The notes below the pieces were generated by a model, which saw nothing but the letters and a program-made list of their open reading frames with translations, was not told the DNA's origin and did not search any database. The translations under genes were made by a program, and so were the position numbers. DNA of 46,649 nt from RGIG5612 sp963591145 (GTDB lineage: Bacteria > Bacillota > Clostridia > Lachnospirales > Lachnospiraceae). The stretch lies in assembly GCA_963591145.1 (NCBI GenBank), contig CAVARE010000071.1:1-46649 (forward strand), written 5' to 3'. Below, one piece after another: positions 16,062 to 25,800 of the stretch (positions are counted from its first letter, which is position 1; each line of letters starts with the position of its first letter).

Positions 16062-18773
16062 CTAGTATGCTACAACCTTGGTTCCATAAGGAATCTGTGT
16101 ATATACCCAATATGCATTGTTAGTAGACAGGCGCACACATCCATGTGATAAACTCATTCCAAGTCTTGCATCCATTACATCCCATGAATGTGTTTCATAA
16201 AGAATCGAATGTATATAATAAGCTCCATAGAATGATGAATAGTAATAACATGTACTTGAATATGCATCAAATGAATATCCCTTAAAGTTGATGGTAAACT
16301 GTCCTTTTACCGTCTTAGTTGATGGAGCTCCCGTTGTACATGCCCAGAATTTATATAGATCCCATCTTTTAGTTGAATAATTCCACTTATATACACCAAA
16401 CCTGTTGGCTGAGCAGTCAATCATAATCAGATAATCTGTCTGACTCCAGTATCTCTGGGCTAATGCTGTCATTGATGTCTCTGTGCCATTCGTTACCTTT
16501 ATCCCATATCCGTTATAATCAAAATAGTATCTGTTACCGTCAATTGTCAGTTCTGTATAGCTGGCCATCTTGCCTGATCCCGGATACAGGTAATAATAGT
16601 AACCCTCACTGTCCTTAATCAGACCCTCCTGCATAATTCCGTTACTGTCGAAGAAATAATAGTAACCGTTTATCTTATACCAGCCAGTTAATTTTACACC
16701 ATTCCAGCTTAAATAGTACCAATTGCCATCAAGCTGCAGCCACTTGCTTATAAGCATATTGTTATTTGAATCATAATAGAACCAATATCCTGTATTTTTA
16801 TTGAAATACCAGCCATGATCACCGCTACCTAGTTTGCCACTGTTGCTGAAATAATATGTCTCTCCATCTATTTTCTGCCAGCCCGTGAGCATTCTGCCAT
16901 TTGCATCCATGTAATAGGTTTCACCGTCTACCTCACGCCAGCCTGTTATCATTCTGCCGTCTGCGTTCATGTAATACCAGCTGCCCTTCAAATATTGCCA
17001 GCCCGTCACTGCATGACCACTGGAAGTAAGGTAATACCAGTCGTTGTCAACTATGACCCATCCGCCATACCACATCTTGCCGCCTGCACCAAAATAGTAC
17101 CAATTTTTATTGATGTACTGCCAGCCGGTCTTCATTTTACCGCCTGCGCCAAAATAGTACCAATTGTCATCCAAATACTGCCAACCGGTCCACATCTTAC
17201 CGCCTGCGCCCAGATAATACCAATCATTATCTATATACTTCCAGCCGCCGTACCACATCTTGCCGCCTGCGCCAAAATAGTACCAATCGTCATCCAAATA
17301 TTGCCAACCCGTTCTCATCTTACCGCCTGTGCCCAGATAGTACCAATTGTCATCCAAATACTGCCAACCGGTCCACATCTTGCCGCCTGCGCCCAGATAA
17401 TACCAATCATTATCTATATACTGCCAACCGCCATATACCATCCTGCCATCTGAACCCAGATAGTACCAATTGCCATCTATATACTGCCAGCCTAATCTCA
17501 GCTTGCCACCTGTGCTAAAATAATACCAGTTTGTATCAATTACCTGCCAACCGGTTCTCATTCTGCCGTTTTCACCAAAGTAGTATCTTTCTCCGTCTAT
17601 ATTCTGCCAGCCATACAGCATTACACCTTCGGTATTCATGTAATACCAGGTGTCAACATATATCCATCCTTTGGTCATCCTGCATTCTAAGTCGAAATAA
17701 TACCAGTTTCCGTCAATATATTTCCATCCCGAAACCATCTGACCATCCTGATAGTAGTACCTGTTATCACCGATGTCATGCCATCCATCTTCTGATAAAG
17801 CTGGAATCACATATTGCTTCACAAGAATAGTATTACATACAGAGCAATGTGATCCTTCTGTAAGTCCAGATTCTTCAAACGTTGCTGACTTTCCTTCATC
17901 AACTACAATTGTATGTTCTTTCATTGGAACCTCATCCTGTTTTACGATAACAGTTCCACACATAGAACAATGCGATCCCTCTGTAAGTCCTGTACTTGTA
18001 CATGTTGCCTCAACCGCTGCATCAATTTCAATCGTGTGCTCAACGATTTCAATTTCAAACGTATATTCTTTGTCTAATAATTTCTCTTTTATTGTAAGTT
18101 TTCCTATATCTTCAACCGTTCCCAGCTCTACAAGTTCAGGATATACTGCAAATTTTTGATAAATGTCGTAACTATTGCCGGCAAATGTCTTCTGTTCATT
18201 ATTTTCTGTATAAGAAATTGTATACTCTAAATTATAAGTTTGTGTTGTCTCATCGAAGAAATTGTAGTCAGTATATTTATATATTGAACCATCTTGCTGG
18301 CCATGAGTATTCCTACATATAGTATGATTTGCTTCAACTTCGATATTGTTAATAATCACTGCCGCTTCTGGCTCATCTTCTTCTGTCGTTGTTTCCTCTG
18401 ACACTGTAGTCGATTCCTCTGCCGCTGTTGTAGTCGGCTCCTCTGCTTTCGTCTGATCCTCAGTAGGTTCTTCCGCCGCTGTTGTAGTCGGTTCCTCCGC
18501 CGTTGTCATCGGCTCGGTAGGTTCCTCTGACGCATTTGTAGTTGGCTCTTCTACTGTTGTCATCGTCTCAGTAGGTTCCTCAGCCACAGTTGTAGTCGAC
18601 TCCTCTGACGGTTGTATTGCAGAAGCATCGCTGCCTGCATCAGCATATGATACATTTTCAGTATATACTGATTCTTCATATGTAACAGCCCCATCTGCAT
18701 ATACGGTACCCGCAATAGGAACTACCATTGATACTGCCAAACTTAATACTAAAACCGTTCTCTTCATTCTCAT
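16062..18773 (-). CDS. Secreted cell-wall-binding L,D-transpeptidase (YkuD)
   Basis: This 903-residue exported protein should form 3-3 cross-links or attach molecules to peptidoglycan. It has a signal peptide (VYA-DG), a Thr/Glu/Pro linker with repeated EEPTTTAAEEPTE units, the diverged shared N-terminal domain beginning EANHTICRNTHG, two TEGSHC-x2-C modules, about 20 CW-binding repeats and a C-terminal YkuD domain. The catalytic motif is SHGCVR (His877, Cys879), preceded by the typical upstream HSILYE His. The ATG at 18773 is favoured over the one at 18788 because GAGGA lies 8-9 bases ahead of it. Inside the CW region a block of ~78 nt is repeated with a 183-nt offset (about 17161 and 17344). 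The polymerase-like gene follows after 13 bases and a sugar-phosphate transferase precedes it by 67 bases (52 to the alternative ATG). Confidence 0.93.
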   Translation of the reverse strand: MRMKRTVLVLSLAVSMVVPIAGTVYADGAVTYEESVYTENVSYADAGSDASAIQPSEESTTTVAEEPTETMTTVEEPTTNASEEPTEPMTTAEEPTTTAAEEPTEDQTKAEEPTTTAAEESTTVSEETTTEEDEPEAAVIINNIEVEANHTICRNTHGQQDGSIYKYTDYNFFDETTQTYNLEYTISYTENNEQKTFAGNSYDIYQKFAVYPELVELGTVEDIGKLTIKEKLLDKEYTFEIEIVEHTIEIDAAVEATCTSTGLTEGSHCSMCGTVIVKQDEVPMKEHTIVVDEGKSATFEESGLTEGSHCSVCNTILVKQYVIPALSEDGWHDIGDNRYYYQDGQMVSGWKYIDGNWYYFDLECRMTKGWIYVDTWYYMNTEGVMLYGWQNIDGERYYFGENGRMRTGWQVIDTNWYYFSTGGKLRLGWQYIDGNWYYLGSDGRMVYGGWQYIDNDWYYLGAGGKMWTGWQYLDDNWYYLGTGGKMRTGWQYLDDDWYYFGAGGKMWYGGWKYIDNDWYYLGAGGKMWTGWQYLDDNWYYFGAGGKMKTGWQYINKNWYYFGAGGKMWYGGWVIVDNDWYYLTSSGHAVTGWQYLKGSWYYMNADGRMITGWREVDGETYYMDANGRMLTGWQKIDGETYYFSNSGKLGSGDHGWYFNKNTGYWFYYDSNNNMLISKWLQLDGNWYYLSWNGVKLTGWYKINGYYYFFDSNGIMQEGLIKDSEGYYYYLYPGSGKMASYTELTIDGNRYYFDYNGYGIKVTNGTETSMTALAQRYWSQTDYLIMIDCSANRFGVYKWNYSTKRWDLYKFWACTTGAPSTKTVKGQFTINFKGYSFDAYSSTCYYYSSFYGAYYIHSILYETHSWDVMDARLGMSLSHGCVRLSTNNAYWVYTQIPYGTKVVAY

Positions 18774-18840
18774 TTTATCTGTCCTCATTATTAGTCTATA
18801 CGTTTGCTATTTTTCTACATATTTTAATCTGCATTATATG

Positions 18841-20283
18841 CTACATTGAACCTTCTTTTTTCAAGACAACCTTTAATGTCTTAAGCAATATCTTAAGATC
18901 CATACTTACGCTCCAATTATTGATATATTGAGTGTCCAATCTTACAACCTCTTCAAAATCCAATATATTACTGCGTCCGCTTACCTGCCATAATCCGGTA
19001 ATGCCTGGTTTTGCTGCAAGCCTTGCTCTGTGATGCGCCTCATATTTTGCGAATTCGTCAGTTGTCGGCGGTCTCGTTCCCACAAGGCTCATTGTTCCCT
19101 TAAGTACACACAAAAACTGTGGAAACTCGTCAATAGAATATTTTCTGATAAACTCACCGATGCCTGTTACCTGATTGCCATTTTCATCAATTTTGTTGCC
19201 GATTATCCTTGGATCAAATTCTATTTTGAACATCATCCCGTCTTTTATACGGTTATCCTTCATGAGTTCTGCTTTTCTTTCCTCGGCATCAAGGTACATA
19301 CTTCTGAATTTATACATCTTAAACGGCTTTCCGTTTTTTCCGATCCTTGTCTGTATAAAAATTGCCGGACCAGGTGACGCCTTCTTGATAATAGGTGCAA
19401 TAATAACATATAAAATGCCGGTTATAATCGTTCCTATGACGCCTCCAACTATGTCTATTGCACGTTTTATAAATGCCTGCCTTAATGACATATAATTCAT
19501 GGATGATGTTATAACCGAATATCCGCAGACATTTTCTACCACCTGTTTAAAGCCTGATGACTCACTGTCTTTCTCCAGACTGATATGAACTGTAACCCCG
19601 CACTCTACCAATTCATTAAAAAGATGTTTATACCTGTCTGTATCCTCCACACATACAATTATGGCATCAATCCAATTTCTTGTAACATATTCTGTCAGTT
19701 TGTCCATACACACAACTACAGGAATACCGCAAATTTCGTCTGCATTTCCATCAGTACACACTATTCCGACAATCTCATAGTTAGAATAATTATTTTTCTG
19801 GATATGACAAATATGATCCCTTGCATTTGCCTCGTCCGTCATAACAAGCAGCCTGCTGGCTCTCTTACCGATTTTTCGCTTGATTATCGTTTTCTTGAGT
19901 AAAATTCTTCCAAGATACGAAACGGCAAAATATATCAATGCCATAACCACAATAGTTATTCTGGAATAAGTAGCACCTTCTTTCATCAAGAACATATATG
20001 CCATCAATAAGAGAAATAAAAGCACTGCATGAATTAATGTTTTCTTTAATTCTATTCCATATCCCCGTTTTAAGACATCACGAAATTCACTCATAAAAAA
20101 GATAAGGACTATATCAAGCAAAATTGCCAAGATATTAATCCTTACATATTCAGGGTCATCAAAAAGACCTATTCCACGAAACCTTATAAAATAAGCCGCT
20201 ATCAGGGATATCTCCAGATAAATAATATCCAGCAGCATAAAATCCCAATGTTTCAGCCATCCAGATGGTACTGTTCTGTACAT
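18841..20283 (-). CDS. Polyprenyl-phosphate sugar-phosphate transferase (initiating EPS glycosyltransferase)
   Basis: This 480-residue membrane enzyme transfers a sugar-1-phosphate from a nucleotide sugar to undecaprenyl phosphate, the first step in building many exopolysaccharide repeat units. The N-terminal half has four to five membrane segments and a CoA-binding-like domain. The C-terminal ~200 residues are the catalytic bacterial sugar transferase domain: KRAIDIVGG membrane helix, GPAIFIQTRIGKNGKPF, KFRSM, and GTRPPTTDE followed by KPGITGLWQVSGRS. The frame is open back to 20361, but AGGGGG lies directly ahead of the ATG at 20283 and the family's usual N-terminus (KHWDFMLLD) follows it. 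A perfect hairpin occupies the upstream part of the longer frame. The sugar used is unknown. Confidence 0.93.
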   Translation of the reverse strand: MYRTVPSGWLKHWDFMLLDIIYLEISLIAAYFIRFRGIGLFDDPEYVRINILAILLDIVLIFFMSEFRDVLKRGYGIELKKTLIHAVLLFLLLMAYMFLMKEGATYSRITIVVMALIYFAVSYLGRILLKKTIIKRKIGKRASRLLVMTDEANARDHICHIQKNNYSNYEIVGIVCTDGNADEICGIPVVVCMDKLTEYVTRNWIDAIIVCVEDTDRYKHLFNELVECGVTVHISLEKDSESSGFKQVVENVCGYSVITSSMNYMSLRQAFIKRAIDIVGGVIGTIITGILYVIIAPIIKKASPGPAIFIQTRIGKNGKPFKMYKFRSMYLDAEERKAELMKDNRIKDGMMFKIEFDPRIIGNKIDENGNQVTGIGEFIRKYSIDEFPQFLCVLKGTMSLVGTRPPTTDEFAKYEAHHRARLAAKPGITGLWQVSGRSNILDFEEVVRLDTQYINNWSVSMDLKILLKTLKVVLKKEGSM

Positions 20284-20362
20284 GTTTGCCCCCTGTGAAA
20301 GTCCGTTATTCTGGTACGTATTTCTGCAAATATAGCAGACTAACCCGTCTCTATTTTGCATT

Positions 20363-20392
20363 CTGACAGCCAGATATTCTCCTGACTGTCAG
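20363..20392 (-). other. Perfect 11-bp stem-loop between two genes of an operon
   Basis: CTGACAGTCAG pairs with CTGGCTGTCAG on the minus strand (one G-U pair), with an 8-nt loop. No U-tract follows, so this is more likely an mRNA processing or stability element than a terminator. It lies between the lipoprotein L,D-transpeptidase (stop at 20408) and the sugar transferase start at 20283. Confidence 0.45.
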
Positions 20393-20407
20393 ACTATATG
20401 ATTATCT

Positions 20408-22678
20408 TTAATATGAAATTACTTTCGTATTATTGGTGATATTATTAAATATCCACTCTGCATTCTCCGTGGCCAATCTCACGCATCCGTGGGACGCATT
20501 AAATCCCAGGGACGCATCCATGATATCCTTGGTATTCTGATAATATATTATGCTGTGGAAGAAATATTCCGGATAGAATCCCGTAGCATAATATACTGTA
20601 TACCAGGCCGGACTGTCCATGTTGCCGTCAAATGAAGTTGTTCTCTGATATATCGTAAACTCGCCTGTAACCGTAGGAGTGGACGACTTGCCTGTCGTAC
20701 ATGTCCAATAATACAGATTCTGCCAGCTGTCATTAACTCTCTGGTAGACACCTACTACATTGGCTCCCGAGTTTATTACCAGCAGATACTCCGTCTGGCT
20801 CGTGAAGTTCTGGACATAATCGTCCATGCTTTCGTAATTATACGGGCTGGCTATTTCTTCTGTCTTAAAGAACCAGTACTGGGCATATGTGTCATTATTC
20901 CAGTGCAGCGTTATAGAGTTGCCGCTTCTGGTCCAGCCTTCAGACAGATCTAATACCTCTGACGGATTAAGGGCGCTTCGAATGTAATATCCGCCGTCAC
21001 CTTCCTTGCTCGGTTCGATGATCCACTTCTGCCATGTGTCTCCATCATACTCATACTGGCAAATGCTCTGGCCATTCTGAGCTACACCTCCGGACACAGT
21101 AAGAACCATATTAGAGGTTTCATCTCCATGCTTGATGATGGCATAACCGTATTCATCATAGGATATAGTCAACATCTGGCCATCTCCCTGATATGAAGGA
21201 TAGAGATAGATCTCACTTCCATTATAGTAGTCGCTGTCCGGAAGAGTGATCATCATCCAGTCACTGAGACCTGATTTGATATAATATGTGCCTTCTTCTA
21301 TATATTTCGTGATCGATGGTGCATCAGCCTTGAAGTTAAACTTCTGCTGATCCCGTCCATCATACTGCCACAGCATGATATTGGCATACTGCATACCATA
21401 TTGATCGTCGACTGTCATAACATAATTCTCGTCAACGGCGCTGCAGATCACGTAGCTTCCATCGCCCTGATCCTTGATGATCCATTTCTGATTGTCCGCA
21501 ACTGTATATTCAGGATCATCCCAGTATTCATACTGAGGATAGGTTTCCTTCACCATATCCTTAGGCAATATGTTGACTCCGTTTCTGAGGTCGCCTGCCA
21601 GAGTCAGAACCTGATCGGTTCCCTCAAGAACGAAATATGCATAGCCTTCCAGGTCATATCTTACCTCGTAATAAGGCAGATCATCACCTATTGACTCGAG
21701 CTGGAGGTTCTTGACTGTACCCTCTCCGCTTTCATATATATACTGACTGGAATCTACTCCTTCATCTGTCACGATGGCGATATTAGTAGCCTCTACCTCT
21801 GGAGCGCTAAAATATACATAAGAAGAAAGTATATTGCTGATATAATATTGGCCGGCTTCGATCGGCATATCAACCACCTGCTCAGGCGGTGTCGGCTCTA
21901 ACTGTTTTGTTGCTGCCTCGCCATTTGAATCTATATATGGATTACCTGAAGAATCCGTGACCAGCTCTATCTCTCCTAACTGCAGTGAGCCATCCGCCTT
22001 GGTTATATTCTCTCCTGAAGCCTTGGTCTGTATTGCCACAGCATATGTAGCTAATTCGCCGTCTGTATCATACATCAGATCGCCTGCTTCATGTGTCTCA
22101 GCCTCACCTGAATATGTCATCTTGCTGCCGTCCTCATTATAGATTATATCGGCTGATCCATGAGTAGCTATCTCTCCCGCTGCCCTTGTTATGGTATTGC
22201 CCTCTGTATCCTTAGCAGGATATCCGAGGGAATCTGTTACTGTCTCACCGCCTGCATAGGTCTCTGCTGTTCCATCTGCATTCGTGACCTCAGTACCTGG
22301 CGTATATGTCGCCGGCTCGCCCAATGGATAGGTCTGTAATTCTCCTTCAGAATCATACTTTTCCTCTCCGCCTGTGGCTGTCTCATATGCCACCAGGACA
22401 GTGAGAGGCTCGCCGTTAGATTTGACCAGAGACCTGCCCTCTGCGTCATTTACCTGTGCATACATAAGAGTATTCGCAGCATCTATTGATGCAGTCTCTT
22501 CCTCCGACTGTGCCACACGCCCGAATACGGGATCCAAAACGTCCTTAAGCGAGCAACCGCTCATTAATAATATAGAAAACATGCCCGCGGCACCAATGAA
22601 TGAATAAACAACTCTTCTCATTCTCGTACCGCGGCCTGAATTATCCTCAATCTTATTCTGTTCTTCAAACAATTTCAT
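20408..22678 (-). CDS. L,D-transpeptidase lipoprotein with D-x-x-G repeats and ricin-type lectin domain
   Basis: This 756-residue protein has a lipobox-like LMSGC at residues 39-43 after a hydrophobic stretch, so it is probably a lipoprotein with an unusually long cytoplasmic leader. Residues about 75-265 contain irregular repeats of the type D-x-x-G-x-x-x-T-Y-x-x-G-E not recognised from a named family. Residues about 270-600 carry ricin-B-like beta-trefoil units (W-I-I-x-x-x-x-D-G-S-Y, Q-K-W/F). The C-terminal ~130 residues are a YkuD L,D-transpeptidase domain with SHGCVR (His730, Cys732) and an upstream HSIIYY His. The ATG has GGAG at 7-nt spacing. It is the first gene of a minus-strand group with the sugar transferase, the second L,D-transpeptidase and the polymerase-like gene. 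The glycan-binding role of the trefoil is inferred. Confidence 0.9.
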   Translation of the reverse strand: MKLFEEQNKIEDNSGRGTRMRRVVYSFIGAAGMFSILLMSGCSLKDVLDPVFGRVAQSEEETASIDAANTLMYAQVNDAEGRSLVKSNGEPLTVLVAYETATGGEEKYDSEGELQTYPLGEPATYTPGTEVTNADGTAETYAGGETVTDSLGYPAKDTEGNTITRAAGEIATHGSADIIYNEDGSKMTYSGEAETHEAGDLMYDTDGELATYAVAIQTKASGENITKADGSLQLGEIELVTDSSGNPYIDSNGEAATKQLEPTPPEQVVDMPIEAGQYYISNILSSYVYFSAPEVEATNIAIVTDEGVDSSQYIYESGEGTVKNLQLESIGDDLPYYEVRYDLEGYAYFVLEGTDQVLTLAGDLRNGVNILPKDMVKETYPQYEYWDDPEYTVADNQKWIIKDQGDGSYVICSAVDENYVMTVDDQYGMQYANIMLWQYDGRDQQKFNFKADAPSITKYIEEGTYYIKSGLSDWMMITLPDSDYYNGSEIYLYPSYQGDGQMLTISYDEYGYAIIKHGDETSNMVLTVSGGVAQNGQSICQYEYDGDTWQKWIIEPSKEGDGGYYIRSALNPSEVLDLSEGWTRSGNSITLHWNNDTYAQYWFFKTEEIASPYNYESMDDYVQNFTSQTEYLLVINSGANVVGVYQRVNDSWQNLYYWTCTTGKSSTPTVTGEFTIYQRTTSFDGNMDSPAWYTVYYATGFYPEYFFHSIIYYQNTKDIMDASLGFNASHGCVRLATENAEWIFNNITNNTKVISY

Positions 22679-22746
22679 ATAGTTCTCCGTACAAAAGCAA
22701 ATTGTAACATCACCCTTAATGACATTACCTAGTCAATCACCGCGTA

Positions 22747-22775
22747 AGTGTACCATATAAATTTTTCTTTTACAA
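22747..22775 (-). promoter_or_regulatory. Candidate promoter for the L,D-transpeptidase/sugar-transferase group
   Basis: On the minus strand TTGTAA (22770-22775) is 17 nt from TACACT (22747-22752), which carries a TG extended -10. The site lies between the rpoC terminator and the ATG at 22678. Confidence 0.4.
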
Positions 22776-22796
22776 TTATCATTATTCAAAACAAAT

Positions 22797-22827
22797 AGGA
22801 GCCAACACAAGTTCTGTGTCAGCCCCT
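22797..22827 (-). terminator. Terminator of the rpoB-rpoC operon
   Basis: On the minus strand AGGGGCTGACACA pairs with TGTGTTGGCTCCT over 13 bp, including three G-U pairs, with a 5-nt loop. ATTTGTTTT follows. It starts 45 bases after the rpoC stop codon. Confidence 0.85.
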
Positions 22828-22871
22828 AATATATTTATTCAACCATCTGGTTAGGATGTCGGTAATCTGTC

Positions 22872-25800
22872 TTACTCTTCATCATCTGCTATAACTGCCT
22901 GATCGTCATCAACAATCTCGTCTGTTATAACATCTGCATCATCAACAACACTTTCATCTGTAACCTCTGCCTGCTCAGCTTCTGCTCCTGCTTCGGCCTC
23001 AGCCAGTGCCTTAGCTCTTGCTTCTTCTTCCTGGCGTCTCTTCTCTTCGATCATCAGGTCAGTATTAAGCTTAACATTTCTGTAGCGCTTCATACCTGTA
23101 CCTGCAGGAATCAGCTTACCGATGATTACATTTTCCTTAAGACCAATCAGCGGATCTACCTTACCATTTATTGCGGCATCAGTAAGAACCTTGGTTGTCT
23201 CCTGGAATGATGCAGCTGACAGGAATGAGTTAGTTGCCAGTGAAGCCTTAGTAATACCAAGAATGATATGCTTGCCGACTGCCGGCTCCTTACCCTCTGC
23301 GATGAGCTGCTTGTTAACCTTATTGAATTCCGTAACGTTAACTGTAATTCCCGGAAGGAAGTTAGAATCTCCGACCTCTTCGATACGGATCTTCTTAAGC
23401 ATCTGACGAACAATGATTTCAATATGCTTGTCATTGATTTCAACGCCCTGCAGACGGTATACACGCTGTACTTCCTTCATGATATAGTCCTGAACGTCCT
23501 TAACATCAAGGATTCTCAGAATATCATGTGGGTTGATAGGTCCATCTGTCAGTCTGTCACATGCATTTACATGTACAACTTCACCCTCGTGGATTCGTGT
23601 GATCGAACCATAAGGAATCAGATAAGCCTTCTCCCTGCCGTCTTCAGCTGTTACAACGATCTCATGCTTATTCTTATTAGTACGCAGCTGAGCATCACCT
23701 TCGAAGTCTGATACAATGGCAACACCCTTAGGCTTACGAGCTTCAAAAAGCTCCTCAACTCTAGGAAGACCCTGTGTGATATCACCGCCGGCAACACCAC
23801 CGGTATGGAATGTTCTCATTGTAAGCTGTGTACCAGGCTCACCGATTGACTGTGCAGCGATGATTCCGACTGCTTCACCAACCTGTACTGCCTGACCAGT
23901 AGCCATGTTAGCGCCATAGCACTTAGAGCAAATGCCCGTCTCACTACGGCATGTAAGCACTGTACGAATCTTAACACTCTGAATGCCGGCTGCAACCACC
24001 TTCTCTGCTCTGGATGGAGTGATCATGTGATTCTTCTTTACCAGAACCTCACCATTTTCAGCCACGATATCCTCGGCTGCATAACGGCCTGTGATTCTGT
24101 CCTTCAGAGACTCAACCTCTTCCTTACCATATGTAAATCTCTCGACTTCCATATATGGGATATCGTCAGGCTCATTTGCACAGCAATCCGGCTCATTAAT
24201 TGTAAGCTCCTGTGATACATCAACGAGTCGACGTGTAAGGTAACCAGAGTCGGCTGTACGAAGAGCTGTATCTGACAGACCCTTACGAGCACCATGGGCT
24301 GAAATGAAGTATTCCAGTACATCCAGACCTTCACGGAAGTTAGACTTAATAGGAAGTTCGATGGTCTTACCAGTTGTATCGGCCATCAGACCACGCATAC
24401 CAGCCAGCTGTTTGATCTGCTGCTCACTACCACGGGCACCAGAGTCAGCCATCATGAAGATGTTGTTATACTGATCCATGCCGCTCATCAGTTCGTGAGT
24501 TACTTCCTTATCGGCTTTCTCCCATACATCTACTACTGATGCATATCTCTCCTGATCTGTCAGAAGACCCATACGGAAGTCATCCTGAATCATCTCAACG
24601 GTTTCTTCTGCCTGTCTGATGATCTCCTTCTTCTTCTCAGGAACTGTCATATCTGCGATAGATACTGTGAAGGCTGCTCTTGTTGCATACTTATATCCGG
24701 TGCTCTTGATGTTATCAAGAACCTCAGCTGTAACAGTTGCGCCGTGAACATTGATAACCTTCTCCAGGATCTTCTTAAGTGTCTTCTTCTTAACGAGCTC
24801 GTCAATCTCAAGCTTCAGATAATCCTCTCTGGTCTCTCTCTTAACGAATCCCAGATCCTGAGGAATAATCTCATTAAAGAGCAGACGTCCCAGTGATGTA
24901 TTGATAATGCCTGTTATAGGCTCGTCGCCTGGCACTTCTCTTGTGACACGAACTCTAACCTTACTCTGAAGCGTGATCTGCTTATTTTCATAAGCCATGA
25001 TTGCTTCATTAAGGCTCTTGAATGCTCTGTCCTCACCGATCTCGCCGTCACGCTGCTGTGTCAGGTAATAAATACCCAGAACCATATCCTGTGATGGTAC
25101 AGCTACAGGAGCACCATCAGATGGCTTAAGCAAGTTGTTAGGAGACAGCATCAGGAAACGGCACTCAGCCTGTGCTTCAACTGACAGCGGCAGATGTGCT
25201 GCCATCTGGTCGCCGTCGAAGTCGGCATTATATGCTGTACAAACCAGAGGATGCAGTCTGATAGCACGTCCTTCTACCAACTTAGGCTCAAATGCCTGAA
25301 TACCCAGTCTATGCAGCGTCGGCGCACGGTTCAGCATAACAGGATGTTCCTTGATAACCTCCTCAAGCACATCCCATACCTCTGGCTGGAGCTTCTCAAC
25401 CATTTTCTTGGCCTGTTTAATATTATTAGCCTTCTCGTAATCACACAGCTTCTTCATAACAAATGGCTTGAACAATTCAACTGCCATTTCCTTAGGAAGA
25501 CCGCACTGGTAGATCTTAAGATCAGGTCCTACTACGATAACAGAACGTCCAGAGTAGTCAACACGCTTGCCCAGCAGGTTCTGACGGAAACGTCCCTGCT
25601 TACCCTTCAGCATATCTGAAAGTGACTTAAGTGAACGATTGCCAGGTCCTGTAACCGGACGTCCGCGGCGGCCATTGTCGATCAGAGCATCAACTGCTTC
25701 CTGCAGCATTCTCTTCTCATTTCTTACAATAATCTCAGGGGCACCCATCTCAAGAAGTCTCTTGAGACGGTTATTTCTATTAATAATTCTTCTATACAGA

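Noticed and set aside
16995..17453. Plus-strand 152-codon open frame opposite the CW repeats
   Set aside because: Antisense shadow of the repeat region of the L,D-transpeptidase gene; repeats keep it open.
20284..20361. N-terminal extension of the sugar-phosphate transferase
   Set aside because: It spans a perfect RNA hairpin, and an AGGGGG site precedes the ATG at 20283, where the usual N-terminus starts.
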